Positions 1 to 8,499 of a stretch of DNA of 64,000 bases are shown in pieces. The DNA is from Runella defluvii (lineage in GTDB: Bacteria; Bacteroidota; Bacteroidia; Cytophagales; Spirosomataceae): positions 1 to 64,000 of the forward strand of contig NZ_JACIBY010000008.1 of NCBI RefSeq assembly GCF_014195535.1, given 5' to 3'. The notes under the pieces were generated by a model. That model searched no databases and was not told the DNA's origin. It saw only the letters and a program-made list of their open reading frames with translations. A program made the position numbers and the translations under genes. How positions within the stretch are numbered: position 1 is the stretch's first letter; each line of letters opens with the position of its first letter.

Positions 1-684
1 GTAGGTGCGGGTGTAGTCGTTTATTCAGACAAAGGCTTAAGTGCATCGACGAAATATGGTTACCGTGTACGAGCGAAAAACACGGCAGGAGTATCAGACG
101 CTAGCCCGATGAAAGTTGCGACGACGCAAGCGATTAGTCAAACTGCATTAGCTGCTCCGTCAAACTTAGCTGTCAAACCAACCCCAATGGCATTGACGCT
201 TACTTGGTTGGACAACTCACCAGACGAAACAGGGTTTGAAATATCTCGTTCTGTTAACAATGAAACAAGCTGGGAGGTAATTAAAGCAGATTTAGCAGCC
301 AATACGACCGAATTTGTCGATAAAAATGTGCGCCCGACTTTTATGTATTATTACCGAGTACGAGGATTTAAAGGAGGGACTTTCTCAAATTACACGTCGG
401 TTGTAGGGGCAAATGGCCCTGTAATTACGGCTACAAATGTGGGGAGAAATCAAACCGAAACATTGGTGTATCCGAATCCTGCCTCAGATGTTGTGTACAT
501 CACACCTCCCAATGGCACATTGGCAACGTACCAACTGTTGACTGTTGCTGGCAAAGTAGTATCAAGTTCCATCGTAGAACAGCAATCTCCGATTAGCCTG
601 ACAGGTTTAGAAACAGGGACGTATTTGCTAAAAATACACCAAAGCGATGAGAAAGTAGTAACAATTAAATTGTTTAAACAATAG
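1..684 (+). CDS. Secreted fibronectin type III protein, T9SS type A sorting domain (5' end missing)
   Basis: The reading frame is open from base 1, so the protein begins before the window. The visible part starts inside one fibronectin type III module (YRVRAKNTAGVSDASP), followed by a second (about residues 52-140, with the typical NETSWEVI strand and YYYRVRGF). The last ~75 residues form a Por-secretion-system sorting domain: VYPNPASDVVYI, then GLETGTYLLKI and a basic end (VVTIKLFKQ). In the family, such domains direct export through the type IX system and are cleaved on attachment to the cell surface. No catalytic domain is visible, so the enzymatic or adhesive part, if any, lies upstream. 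The next gene starts 3 bp after the stop and may be cotranscribed. Confidence 0.85.
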   Translation, partial: VGAGVVVYSDKGLSASTKYGYRVRAKNTAGVSDASPMKVATTQAISQTALAAPSNLAVKPTPMALTLTWLDNSPDETGFEISRSVNNETSWEVIKADLAANTTEFVDKNVRPTFMYYYRVRGFKGGTFSNYTSVVGANGPVITATNVGRNQTETLVYPNPASDVVYITPPNGTLATYQLLTVAGKVVSSSIVEQQSPISLTGLETGTYLLKIHQSDEKVVTIKLFKQ

Positions 685-687
685 ATT

Positions 688-1155
688 ATGAAAGCGTTAA
701 CCGTTCTGTTGAAAGCTACTGTACTTGTGGTAGGTGTTTTACTAGCTCCTGTCTCCTGCCGCGTTCGTAACCTTGCTGACGTTACTAGCAATGCCCTTTT
801 TTCGGGAAGTTTTGTTGCCAACGTCGTCAAAGAGGGTTCGGTGGTGGTTTACCGAAGAGGGACAACGGGGAATTACATCCCAGGGTATTCAAAATTCCGA
901 ATTGAGTTTGTGGCGGGTTCTGAAAATAGGGTTCGATTTACCGAATACACAGGCGAAACGTTCGATGGGATTTGGAACTATTCGGAAGATAATTCTACCC
1001 TATCTTTTCGACAATTGGTACCAGTACCTTCGGCAGGTAATAGTATTATTTTTAAAGTAGAGAAAAAAGAAAGAAATGATTTTGTTTTGAGTAGTATTTC
1101 GCCTAATCCAAAGACAGGAAGTACCCTGAATCAGTACGTTTTGATTAGTGAATAG
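688..1155 (+). CDS. Small putative lipoprotein, lipocalin-like
   Basis: A 155-residue protein starting 3 bp after the previous stop. The N-terminus (MKALTVLLKATVLVVGVLLAPVSC) is a hydrophobic export signal ending in a Cys at about residue 24. The residues before it (APVSC) match a relaxed Bacteroidota lipobox rather than the strict one. The mature part is rich in beta strands (SKFRIEFVAG, RVRFTEYTG, FDGIWNYSEDNSTLSF), the pattern of small lipocalin-like proteins in this phylum. I do not recognise a specific function. Its position suggests cotranscription with the T9SS protein before it. Confidence 0.65.
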   Translation: MKALTVLLKATVLVVGVLLAPVSCRVRNLADVTSNALFSGSFVANVVKEGSVVVYRRGTTGNYIPGYSKFRIEFVAGSENRVRFTEYTGETFDGIWNYSEDNSTLSFRQLVPVPSAGNSIIFKVEKKERNDFVLSSISPNPKTGSTLNQYVLISE

Positions 1156-1226
1156 GAAGTTGTATTTGCAAGATTCCAAAGAAATCCTAATTTTGGAATT
1201 CATTCGATATCACTTCCTTAAATCAG

Positions 1227-4178
1227 TTGCGCTCACTATTTGTACATCTTTGGAGAAGTTTTTTGGTACTAATCGGCTTGGGTGTAAGCTTTGGTTGGGC
1301 GCAAAAAAAGTACCTCGTTTCTATTCTTGACGCCGACAAAGAGTATATTTCTGGCTCCATTTTTTGCCTTCATAAAGATAAAAAAGGCTTTGTTTGGATG
1401 GGAACACCTGGGGGACTTTGTCGCTTCGACGGTACTCAAATGCACTTCGTGCGCGATTCGGCCATTCGTGCGGTGGATTTGGTCAGAACCATTGTGGAAG
1501 ACCCCAACAGCAATTTTTGGCTGGGGGTAAATAGAATTCCAAGTTTTTTTGAGCGGTACTCGACCGTTGCGTATTTTATCCGAAAAACTGAACGCTTTGT
1601 TCACCTTAAAGAGAAAACCAAGGAAGGATGGAGGCCGATGAAAGGACAGCCGCTGGGACTGCTTGGAACCCGACTTTGGTGTATATCGCCTTCAAACCAA
1701 CAGCTGTTTTATTTCGATGTAGCGACTCGGCGTAAAACCGTTGTGTTAACTCAAGTGCCGTTTTTTGAGGATAATAACTTTTACGATCATCAATCCATGT
1801 TTGATGGGAAACGTTACCTCTGGATTCACCTCTTGGAGGGTATTTTAAGGTTCGACACGCAGACATTGGAAAGCTGTTATATTTTCAGTAAACATCCGTT
1901 GAACAAACTGGGCAATCCCACCTTTTTTAGCCATTTTAAGTTGACTGAAGAAGGGATTTATGCGGCAACAAAAGATTTTTCAGGTAGGCTGATTAGTAAT
2001 GATTTACGAACGGTGAAACCGACGACGAAAACGCAGGAGTTTTTTGCGCCTCATCATTCGGTGTTGGCTTTGCCGAAGGCGGTGTATCCTTATTACCCTC
2101 ATTACAAAACCTTTGGCGATGGGGTGCAGTGGCTTTGGAATTTTAACTATGGCTATAAACTTAACCCGTTGATTCCCAAGTTTCAAAAAGTGACAGCGAG
2201 TACCCATGAGGTACCCATGAAGCTTTCAAATCGAGGCTTTTTGGTACTCAATGATAGCTTGCTGAGGGTAAATTTGGACGACTATCAAGTGCTGTTGTAC
2301 AATAAAAAAACGGATGGTTTGTTTGCTCCCAATCCCAATGATAAACTCAACAATACAGGGGGACGTACCTTCCGAAGTGCGGATGGAAACGTTTGGATTA
2401 TGGCAAAAAATGGACTTCGCGTGTATGACTCATTGAGGAAAACAATACGAACGTTTGTGAATCCCGACACGCTCCAAAACGAGTCTAAATTTGCCAATAC
2501 CGTTCGAGATGTCTTTGAAACAACTCCTACGACATTGGTTCTGAATACCGAATCGGGGATGTTTGTGTTTCATCGAAAAAATCTGACTTTTCAACGGATT
2601 CCTTTTTTTGGAACCAATGGACGCGTGTGCCTGCATGACAAAGAAGGGCGGTTCTACGTGGGTTTTAATGGGAAACTACACATTGGCTACCTTCAAGATA
2701 CGGTTTGGCGGGCCACTACTGCCCCGATTACAGGGGCGATTTTCCGCAATGGCTACGACGATGTAGCTCACAATCAGGTGTTAGGGGCAAGTGCAACGGG
2801 ATTGTTTGTTATTTCTAAAACTACGTGGAAAGTCACCAAATGGACTGCGAAGGAAGGGCTTGCCAGTGAGTATGTGTATGATGTGTTGACGGATAAAAAA
2901 GGGCATTTTTGGGTAAGTAGTACGCGTGGAGTTTCGAGGATAGACCCTTATCGCTCAAAAGTCGAAAATTTTAAACTCACCGATGGACTGCAAAGCAATG
3001 ATTTTAATTCGCGGACGGCCTACCTTGCACCCGATGGGGAAATGTTTTTTGGTGGAAGTCAGGGTTTTAACCGCTTTTACCCTGAGGATATTACAAAGAA
3101 CACGTATGTGAGTCAACCGTATTTGACGCAATTGACGGTCAAAGAAGCTCCCTACAAATTGCCCATGGTTATAAGTGAAGCTACGTCCATCACGCTGCCG
3201 CCCGATAGCAATTCGTTTGCCATTCAGTACAGCGTCATAGATTACGTGTCGGAAGGGGTCAATAGCTACCAATTTCGGCTTTTGGGGTCGGATAGTACGT
3301 GGGTTAACGCCAATAAACAAACCATCGCACGCTTTATCCAAGTACCAGCGGGTAAGTACGTTTTTGAGTTAAAAGCAGCCAATAGTGATGGCGTCTGGAA
3401 TCCGATTCCTACCCGACTTAAAATCGAGATTCGACCCTATTTTTGGCAAACGCAGTGGTTCAAAGCCTTGCTATTTTTAGGGATGGTAATTGGCTTGTAT
3501 TTCTTTGATAAATACCGTGTTCGGCAACTTTTGGCGCAGCAACGAAAGGAAATAAAGCTAATGGTACAGACCCAAGAAATCGAACGAAATCGCTTTGCCA
3601 AGGAGGTGCACGACGGCATTGGTGCCAACCTTACCGCCCTCCGAATCATGGTAGGCTTGTTGGGGAATGTCGATAGTGCGATGCTCAAAGCGAAGTTGGA
3701 AAATGTGCTGGAAACTACCTTCGATGATTTACGAGGACTAATCAATGACATGAGCCCCAGAAGTCTGAAAACCAAAGGGTTGGTAGGTGTGTTGCGTGAG
3801 CGGGCTACCCTTATCAATCAAACGCAGAAGGTATATGTAATTGTCAACGTGAGTCGTAAGTTCCCGAAACACTTGGCCGAGGAGTACGAGGTGAATTTGT
3901 ATCGAATTGCTCAGGAATTGCTTCAAAATACCCTCAAACACGCAAGTGCCACCGAGGCGACTTTTTACCTTGATTACATTGGTAAGTGTTTGATTTTGAG
4001 TTATAATGACAATGGCGTGGGTTTTGATGTAGCTCAAGCCAAACACAAAAATGGGAATGGCCTTTCTAATTTGCAGGCACGAACCCAACTGCTCCATGGT
4101 ACGATGGAAACCCATTCGGCATTGGAGCAAGGAATGGAAGTAACCATTAAAATTCCGTACGATTTTACATTAGAGTAA
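1227..4178 (+). CDS. Two-component sensor histidine kinase with periplasmic propeller (Reg_prop/Y_Y_Y, HisKA_3)
   Basis: A 983-residue membrane sensor kinase. I take the TTG at 1227 as start because the frame is closed upstream at 1188 and the sequence from TTG gives a signal peptide (LWRSFLVLIGLGVSFGWA). Two-component propeller repeats fill most of the periplasmic part (GFVWMGTPGGLCRFDG, GNVWIMAKNGLRVYDS, GHFWVSSTRGVSRIDP). A Y_Y_Y domain follows (SYQFRLLGSDSTWVNAN), then one membrane helix near residues 742-762. The cytoplasmic part has a HisKA_3 H-box with His795 in KEVHDGIGANLTALR, an N-box ELLQNTLKHA near 897, and DNGVGFD near 928. There is no receiver or AraC domain, so this is not a hybrid one-component system. 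The partner regulator is not obvious; the stand-alone LytTR protein 550 bp downstream is a candidate. Confidence 0.9.
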   Translation: MRSLFVHLWRSFLVLIGLGVSFGWAQKKYLVSILDADKEYISGSIFCLHKDKKGFVWMGTPGGLCRFDGTQMHFVRDSAIRAVDLVRTIVEDPNSNFWLGVNRIPSFFERYSTVAYFIRKTERFVHLKEKTKEGWRPMKGQPLGLLGTRLWCISPSNQQLFYFDVATRRKTVVLTQVPFFEDNNFYDHQSMFDGKRYLWIHLLEGILRFDTQTLESCYIFSKHPLNKLGNPTFFSHFKLTEEGIYAATKDFSGRLISNDLRTVKPTTKTQEFFAPHHSVLALPKAVYPYYPHYKTFGDGVQWLWNFNYGYKLNPLIPKFQKVTASTHEVPMKLSNRGFLVLNDSLLRVNLDDYQVLLYNKKTDGLFAPNPNDKLNNTGGRTFRSADGNVWIMAKNGLRVYDSLRKTIRTFVNPDTLQNESKFANTVRDVFETTPTTLVLNTESGMFVFHRKNLTFQRIPFFGTNGRVCLHDKEGRFYVGFNGKLHIGYLQDTVWRATTAPITGAIFRNGYDDVAHNQVLGASATGLFVISKTTWKVTKWTAKEGLASEYVYDVLTDKKGHFWVSSTRGVSRIDPYRSKVENFKLTDGLQSNDFNSRTAYLAPDGEMFFGGSQGFNRFYPEDITKNTYVSQPYLTQLTVKEAPYKLPMVISEATSITLPPDSNSFAIQYSVIDYVSEGVNSYQFRLLGSDSTWVNANKQTIARFIQVPAGKYVFELKAANSDGVWNPIPTRLKIEIRPYFWQTQWFKALLFLGMVIGLYFFDKYRVRQLLAQQRKEIKLMVQTQEIERNRFAKEVHDGIGANLTALRIMVGLLGNVDSAMLKAKLENVLETTFDDLRGLINDMSPRSLKTKGLVGVLRERATLINQTQKVYVIVNVSRKFPKHLAEEYEVNLYRIAQELLQNTLKHASATEATFYLDYIGKCLILSYNDNGVGFDVAQAKHKNGNGLSNLQARTQLLHGTMETHSALEQGMEVTIKIPYDFTLE

Positions 4179-4325
4179 TAGTTTTCCGAATTCAGTTGAC
4201 CCCAAAAATCATGGTTTTCCATGAGCCAATATCATGGGAAACTATGAGAAGGAGTGTGGTAAAATAATGGGAAGTTTGTACCGAAGTAAAACCCTATTGT
4301 TTAAACCTTTCAGACCTTTTATTGT

Positions 4326-4706
4326 ATGAAAACGAACACTTTTATCCTGATTGTAACGATTTACAGCCTTTTATTGGGCTTGCCAGCGATTGTTGCTCCA
4401 ATAATGGCTTCCGAATACTTTGGCCAAGTGTCGCCAAATGCCAACGAACTTTCTTTGTTCAATTTTTTAGGAGGCTACCAACTAGCCATGGGTTATTTGG
4501 GCTATGTGGCGTACCGCTCAACCGACAAAGCGACCCGCAGGGGCTGGCTGTTGTCCATCGTTTTTCTAACCGTTTTGGCGGAAGTAGTCTATTATTACAA
4601 CCTGAATGTGAGACACATGGCGCCTCATAAAACGATTGCGATGGACATGGGTATTTGGGCTGTTATGGCCATTGGTGCTTTGTATTTTTGGAATAAAGAG
4701 AAGTAA
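4326..4706 (+). CDS. Small four-helix membrane protein, unknown function
   Basis: A 126-residue hydrophobic protein with about four predicted membrane segments: an N-terminal one (FILIVTIYSLLLGLPAIVA), one around LAMGYLGYVAY, one around LLSIVFLTVLAEVVYYY, and a C-terminal one (GIWAVMAIGALYFW). There is a conserved-looking polar stretch between the first two (EYFGQVSPNANELSLFNFLGG). I do not recognise the family with certainty. It sits between the histidine kinase and the LytTR gene, 26 bp before the latter, so the two small genes are probably one transcript. Confidence 0.7.
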   Translation: MKTNTFILIVTIYSLLLGLPAIVAPIMASEYFGQVSPNANELSLFNFLGGYQLAMGYLGYVAYRSTDKATRRGWLLSIVFLTVLAEVVYYYNLNVRHMAPHKTIAMDMGIWAVMAIGALYFWNKEK

Positions 4707-4732
4707 ACCTGGATTTTAACCCCTTGCCAATA

Positions 4733-5044
4733 ATGAACGCTTTATCTCATTTACCAAACTCAGGAAATTATTTGGTACTGCTACGTGGGCGTTTACGATT
4801 GCGTATAGCTGACATCGTTCGACTCGAAGCTGACCGAAACTACACCCGTTTAGTGCTGGCCGACGGTCGAACGTTGTTGATGGCGCGCACGCTTGGTTCT
4901 TTCGAAAAGGAATTACCCAATGTATTTTTTCGGGCCAACAAGAGTGTTTTGGTGAATCGTTTGTACGTAAAAGTTCTGATGAAAGATTGGGTAGAGCTAA
5001 AGGACGGTTTTGGGGTGACGGTGGCGAGGCGTCGAAAAATTTGA
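4733..5044 (+). CDS. Stand-alone LytTR DNA-binding domain protein
   Basis: About 103 residues from the ATG at 4733 (a TTG lies 9 bp earlier). Almost the whole protein is one LytTR domain: LRGRLRLRIADIVRLEADRNYTRL, GRTLLMARTLGSFEKELP, FFRANKSVLVNRLYV and the C-terminal VTVARRRKI. In the family these motifs (EA..NYT.., hR.hkS.lVN, h.hSRR) form the DNA-contacting beta domain. There is no receiver domain, unlike AlgR/AgrA-type regulators, so its activity must be set by expression, a partner, or a separate input. It follows the membrane protein by 26 bp. The propeller kinase upstream is a possible functional link, though HisKA_3 kinases usually pair with LuxR-type regulators. Confidence 0.8.
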   Translation: MNALSHLPNSGNYLVLLRGRLRLRIADIVRLEADRNYTRLVLADGRTLLMARTLGSFEKELPNVFFRANKSVLVNRLYVKVLMKDWVELKDGFGVTVARRRKI

Positions 5045-5115
5045 GGAACCAAAACAAGTTTTGAATGTACCACTGGAAGGTCGTAATATTGCAATTGAAT
5101 CAAAACGACCATCCA

Positions 5116-5535
5116 GTGAAAAAAATACTTATCATCAACGGCCCTAACTTGAACCTATTGGGCAAACGCGAACCCACCATTTACGGAAGCCAAACCTTTG
5201 AAGATTACTTCCAAACCCTTCAGCAACTTTTTCCTGAAGTAGAGTTGCATTACTTTCAATCAAACCACGAAGGCGCTCTCATCGACAAAATCCACGAAAT
5301 TGGTTTTACCTTCGATGGAATTGTTCTTAACGCTGGTGCATATACGCATACGTCGATAGCCATCGCCGATGCTCTTTCGGCTGTCACAACGCCTGCGGTC
5401 GAAGTCCACATTTCCAACGTACACGCCCGCGAGGCTTTTCGTCACCACAGCTACCTCAGTAGCCGCGTAAAAGGTGTCATTGTAGGATTAGGACTCAAAG
5501 GATACGAATTAGCGATTTGGTACTTTACAAATTGA
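5116..5535 (+). CDS. aroQ: 3-dehydroquinate dehydratase, type II
   Basis: Catalyses dehydration of 3-dehydroquinate to 3-dehydroshikimate in the shikimate pathway (cytoplasm). The hallmark N-terminus [18 protein letters not shown] carries the catalytic tyrosine; further type II motifs are [32 protein letters not shown] and [20 protein letters not shown], with the catalytic His in EVHISN. I prefer the GTG at 5116 (139 residues, [11 protein letters not shown]) because family members start a few residues before INGPN. An in-frame ATG at 5065 would add 17 residues unlike the family. Nothing in the neighbourhood belongs to aromatic amino acid synthesis. Confidence 0.9.
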   Translation: MKKILIINGPNLNLLGKREPTIYGSQTFEDYFQTLQQLFPEVELHYFQSNHEGALIDKIHEIGFTFDGIVLNAGAYTHTSIAIADALSAVTTPAVEVHISNVHAREAFRHHSYLSSRVKGVIVGLGLKGYELAIWYFTN

Positions 5536-5545
5536 AAATCCAATT

Positions 5546-5599
5546 GAACCGAAAAATGTAAAACTGCAAAACCGAAAAATGTAAACGAAACTGTAAAAT
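5546..5599. repeat. Left repeat array flanking the four-helix-bundle gene
   Basis: AT-rich array with two direct copies of ACCGAAAAATGTAAA (5548-5562, 5571-5585) followed by an AAACTGTAAAAT word that runs into the start codon of the next gene. The first 18 bp (5546-5563) are an exact inverted match to 5949-5966 on the other side of that gene. Confidence 0.75.
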
Positions 5600-5948
5600 G
5601 CAGCATAGGAAATTTGACTTGGAAGAACGTTTGATTGATTTTGGGGTTTTGATTATCGACGTGAGCGAAAAACTTCCTAAAACCGCAGCAGGAAGACATT
5701 TGGCCGATCAGCTTCTTAGGTCAGGAACTGCCCCTGCTTTGCTTTATGGGGAAGCACAAGCCGCTGAGTCCCAAAAAGATTTTATTCACAAAATGAAGTT
5801 GGCTCTCAAAGAATTGCGAGAAACATCCATCAACCTTCGAATGTTGCAGAAAGCAAAAATGTACTCGGATGAAAATCTGCTAGGTGAAGCTCGCCAATTG
5901 GTCGCAATTTTTCAGAAAAGTATCGATACCGCACAAAGTGGCACTTAA
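5598..5948 (+). CDS. Four-helix bundle protein (23S rRNA intervening-sequence protein family)
   Basis: A 116-residue helical protein. The arrangement and motifs match the four-helix-bundle family first seen encoded in 23S rRNA intervening sequences: DLEERLIDFGVLIIDVSEKLP, GRHLADQLLRSGTAPALLYGEA, the highly characteristic KDFIHKMKLALKELRETS, and a final helix EARQLVAIFQKSID. Members form pentamers in known structures and their function is unclear. The gene is enclosed by repeat arrays with an 18-bp exact inverted match, and its start codon overlaps the end of the left array. That is unusual for an ordinary chromosomal gene and hints at a mobile or cassette-like origin (inference). Confidence 0.88.
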   Translation: MQHRKFDLEERLIDFGVLIIDVSEKLPKTAAGRHLADQLLRSGTAPALLYGEAQAAESQKDFIHKMKLALKELRETSINLRMLQKAKMYSDENLLGEARQLVAIFQKSIDTAQSGT

Positions 5949-5990
5949 TTTTACATTTTTCGGTTCATCAATTTTACAGTTTTACATTTA
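5946..5990. repeat. Right repeat array flanking the four-helix-bundle gene
   Basis: Contains 5949-5966, the exact reverse complement of 5546-5563, then ATTTTACAGTTTTACATTTA (5971-5990), the reverse complement of a word in the left array with two or three changes. The next gene starts at the last base of the array. Confidence 0.75.
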
Positions 5991-7073
5991 ATGATAACCT
6001 TCTACCCTGGTCCATCCAAAATCTACCCTCAAGTCGAACAGTACTTGCAGGATGCCTACCGCTCGGGGATTCTGAGCATGAATCACCGCAGCCAAGGCTT
6101 CATGGACGTGCTGAAAGAAACGATGCGGTTGATGCGCGAAAAATTGGCGATTCCTGCCGATTATTCTATTTATTTGGTATCGTCGGCTACGGAGGCGTGG
6201 GAGATAGTGGCGCAGTCGTTGACGCAGCAACACAGCGCCCATCATTACAATGGCGCTTTTGGCAAGAAGTGGTTTAGCTACGCTACTCACATCGTCCCGC
6301 AGACCTCGGGCTCATTGTTCCCAATTAATCAAACTTTGCCGTATCATTTGTTTCAGGAAGGGGAGGAGCGTGCGGCTTTCAATCGTCAGCGTCTGAGCGA
6401 TTACGAAGTCCTGTGTTTGACCCACAGTGAAACCTCCAACGGCACACAAATACGGATGCAGGAGTTGGCCGAAATTCGTTCGTTGACCCCTGCCCTGATT
6501 GCCATCGATGCTACTTCGTCGATGGGAGGGGTGGCGTTTGACTGGACGCTCGGCGATGTGTGGTTTGCGTCTGTGCAAAAGTGTTTTGGTTTGCCCGCAG
6601 GCATGGGGATAATGGTATGTTCGCCCAACGCCCTCGAAAAAGCGCGCCAAGTCAACGATATTTTGCGCTACAACAGTTTATTGTTTGTGCACGAAAACTT
6701 TGAAAAGTACCAAACGCATTATACGCCAAATACGCTTGGCGTGTATTTGTTGATGCGGGTCATGGAGCAACTTGAGCCAATTGCAGCGATTGACCAACGG
6801 ACGGTAGAACGTGCTGCACATTTTTATCAATTTCTTGAAAATGAAACCAGTTGGGAGCCTTTGGTGACAAACAACGCGACCCGTTCGGATACGGTGATTG
6901 CGGTCAAAGGGGAGCCACAAGCGATTGCTGCGCTTAAAAAAGAAGCGACTTTGGCAGGAATTACCTTGGGCAACGGCTACGGTGAATGGAAAAATAATAC
7001 TTTCCGAATCGCCAATTTTCCTGCCATTGAGGACGAGGAGATCGAACAATTGCGGTCTTTTTTACGGAAATGA
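5991..7073 (+). CDS. Class V aminotransferase, phosphoserine aminotransferase-like
   Basis: A 360-residue PLP enzyme of fold type I. The N-terminus FYPGPSKIYPQVEQYL and the MNHRSQGFMDVLKET block are typical of SerC-like class V aminotransferases. The PLP region reads LIAIDATSSMGGVAFDW, with Asp contacting the ring nitrogen, and the Schiff-base lysine is in SVQKCFGLPAGMG. The length equals that of SerC (about 360). The substrate could be 3-phosphoserine (serine and pyridoxal synthesis), but some relatives act on other amino donors, and no serA or serB is nearby to decide. The start ATG lies directly against the repeat array upstream. Confidence 0.8.
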   Translation: MITFYPGPSKIYPQVEQYLQDAYRSGILSMNHRSQGFMDVLKETMRLMREKLAIPADYSIYLVSSATEAWEIVAQSLTQQHSAHHYNGAFGKKWFSYATHIVPQTSGSLFPINQTLPYHLFQEGEERAAFNRQRLSDYEVLCLTHSETSNGTQIRMQELAEIRSLTPALIAIDATSSMGGVAFDWTLGDVWFASVQKCFGLPAGMGIMVCSPNALEKARQVNDILRYNSLLFVHENFEKYQTHYTPNTLGVYLLMRVMEQLEPIAAIDQRTVERAAHFYQFLENETSWEPLVTNNATRSDTVIAVKGEPQAIAALKKEATLAGITLGNGYGEWKNNTFRIANFPAIEDEEIEQLRSFLRK

Positions 7074-7123
7074 TAAGGTAGGAATCCAATAACTGGTGAC
7101 TTTTGCTAATAAAAAAGTGAGTC

Positions 7124-7486
7124 ATGGCAGAACGTAAATTAAATTCGACCAACTACCAAAACCAAGTTTTTCTGGAGGAAAAATGTGCGCTCAACGAACT
7201 GATTCACTTGTTGAGCAAGCGCTGGTTGACGGAAGTAATGTTCAGTATCGAAGAGGGAAATGTTCGTTTTTCGAACATCAAAGAAGACCTTAAATACATC
7301 AGTGACAATGTGTTGGCTGACCGACTGAAATTGCTCGAAAAATATAAATTGATTGTCCGTACGGAGTTTGCCAAAGAGTCGCCTACGCGGGTGGAGTACG
7401 CCCTCACTCAAACGGGAGAGACGTTGAGCGAATGGTTGGGGGTATTGTGCAATTTTGCCGAAAAAGACATGGATTTTTCGACCTAG
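7124..7486 (+). CDS. HxlR-type transcriptional regulator
   Basis: A 120-residue winged-helix regulator. Features of the family are the conserved N-terminal cysteine (Cys21 in EEKCALNELIHLLSKRW), the helix-turn-helix with FSNIKEDLKYISDNVLADRLKLLEKYKLI, and the wing RVEYALTQTGETLSEWLGVL. HxlR proteins bind DNA as dimers and often sense electrophiles or oxidants through the N-terminal cysteine. It starts 50 bp after the aminotransferase; the target is unknown, with the NIPSNAP gene downstream a simple candidate. Confidence 0.88.
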   Translation: MAERKLNSTNYQNQVFLEEKCALNELIHLLSKRWLTEVMFSIEEGNVRFSNIKEDLKYISDNVLADRLKLLEKYKLIVRTEFAKESPTRVEYALTQTGETLSEWLGVLCNFAEKDMDFST

Positions 7487-7597
7487 TGCCGAGATGCTTA
7501 GAAAATTGTGAGTACATAAAAAGTGAAAGCGCTATTGATTAGGGTGTAGAAGGGACGTTATTTTGAGCTTTCAAAATCACCTAATCGTTCATGTAAG

Positions 7598-8371
7598 ATG
7601 TTTAAATCAGTTATTGCATTTTTGACGCTTTTGCTCATTGGATTTACGGCCAATGCCAAGCGCGATTTTTACCAAATTAAAGTATATCATTTAAAAACCG
7701 AAGAGCAGGAAAGAAAAGTAGATGATTTCCTAAAACAAGCCTATTTGCCTGCACTTCACCGCCTTGGGATTGCGCAGGTGGGTGTGTTTAAGCCGATTCC
7801 CAATCCCGAAAAACCTGCCGACGAAAAACTGATTTATGTGTTTATCCCGTTTAAGTCGCAAGATGATTTTTTCAAATTAGAACAAAAATTAGCCGCCGAC
7901 AAGGCTTACTGGACCGACGGAAAAGCGTATTTGGATGCGGTTTATACCGAACCCCCGTACGACCGCATCGAAACCATTTTGTTAACGGCGTTTGAAAAGA
8001 ATCCGCGCTACAATTTGCCACAGTTGAAATCACCGATGAAAGAGCGCGTGTACGAACTACGTAGCTACGAAGGGCATACGGAAAAGATTTCAAAAAATAA
8101 GATTAAGATGTTCAACGACGGCGACGAAGTGGGGCTGTTTAAACGCTTAAATTTCAACGCGGTATTTTACGGTGAAGTAGTAGCAGGAAGCCGAATGCCT
8201 AACCTGATGTACCTTACTACGTTCGAAAATCGCCCCGACCGCGATGCGCACTGGAAGTCGTTTAGTGCAGACGAATACTGGAAAAAACTTTCGGCGATGC
8301 CTGAGTATCAAAAGAATGTGTCAAAAAATGACCAACGCCTTTTGTACCCAACTGATTATTCGGATATTTAG
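7598..8371 (+). CDS. Exported NIPSNAP-family protein
   Basis: 257 residues with a signal peptide (FKSVIAFLTLLLIGFTANAK). Two ferredoxin-like NIPSNAP repeats follow: the first begins FYQIKVYHLKTEEQERKVDDF, the second MKERVYELRSYEGHTEKISKNKIKMF and ends with LMYLTTFENRPDRDAHWKSF, the usual signature of the second unit. The biochemical role of bacterial NIPSNAPs is not settled; in Bacteroidota they commonly sit near sugar-degradation or oxidoreductase genes. Downstream is a 9-bp-stem hairpin without a U-tract. Confidence 0.85.
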   Translation: MFKSVIAFLTLLLIGFTANAKRDFYQIKVYHLKTEEQERKVDDFLKQAYLPALHRLGIAQVGVFKPIPNPEKPADEKLIYVFIPFKSQDDFFKLEQKLAADKAYWTDGKAYLDAVYTEPPYDRIETILLTAFEKNPRYNLPQLKSPMKERVYELRSYEGHTEKISKNKIKMFNDGDEVGLFKRLNFNAVFYGEVVAGSRMPNLMYLTTFENRPDRDAHWKSFSADEYWKKLSAMPEYQKNVSKNDQRLLYPTDYSDI

Positions 8372-8384
8372 TCGATAGCAGTGA

Positions 8385-8406
8385 GTCGGGTTGCTCACAA
8401 CCCGAC
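8385..8406. repeat. CGGGTTG-CTCA-CAACCCG palindrome, copy 1
   Basis: Perfect hairpin: GTCGGGTTG (8385-8393), loop CTCA, CAACCCGAC (8398-8406), 14 bp after the NIPSNAP stop. The same palindrome recurs at 10918-10939 and 55053-55068. Here no T-run follows, so terminator function is uncertain. Confidence 0.8.
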
Positions 8407-8499
8407 TTACACCTGTATTCAAAAAAACTAATTCGTTACACTAAAACTTTCTCTCAAACGTTTTAAAAGGAAGGTATCACTTCTTTTGAAACGTTGAAT

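Noticed and set aside
4209-4224. TCATGG-TTTT-CCATGA hairpin as the terminator of the kinase gene
   Set aside because: The stem is only 6 bp, A+T-containing, and no T-run follows; it may be chance.
5065-5115. Upstream extension of aroQ from an ATG at 5065
   Set aside because: The added 17 residues do not resemble the family, whose members begin shortly before the [10 protein letters not shown] motif; the GTG at 5116 fits better.
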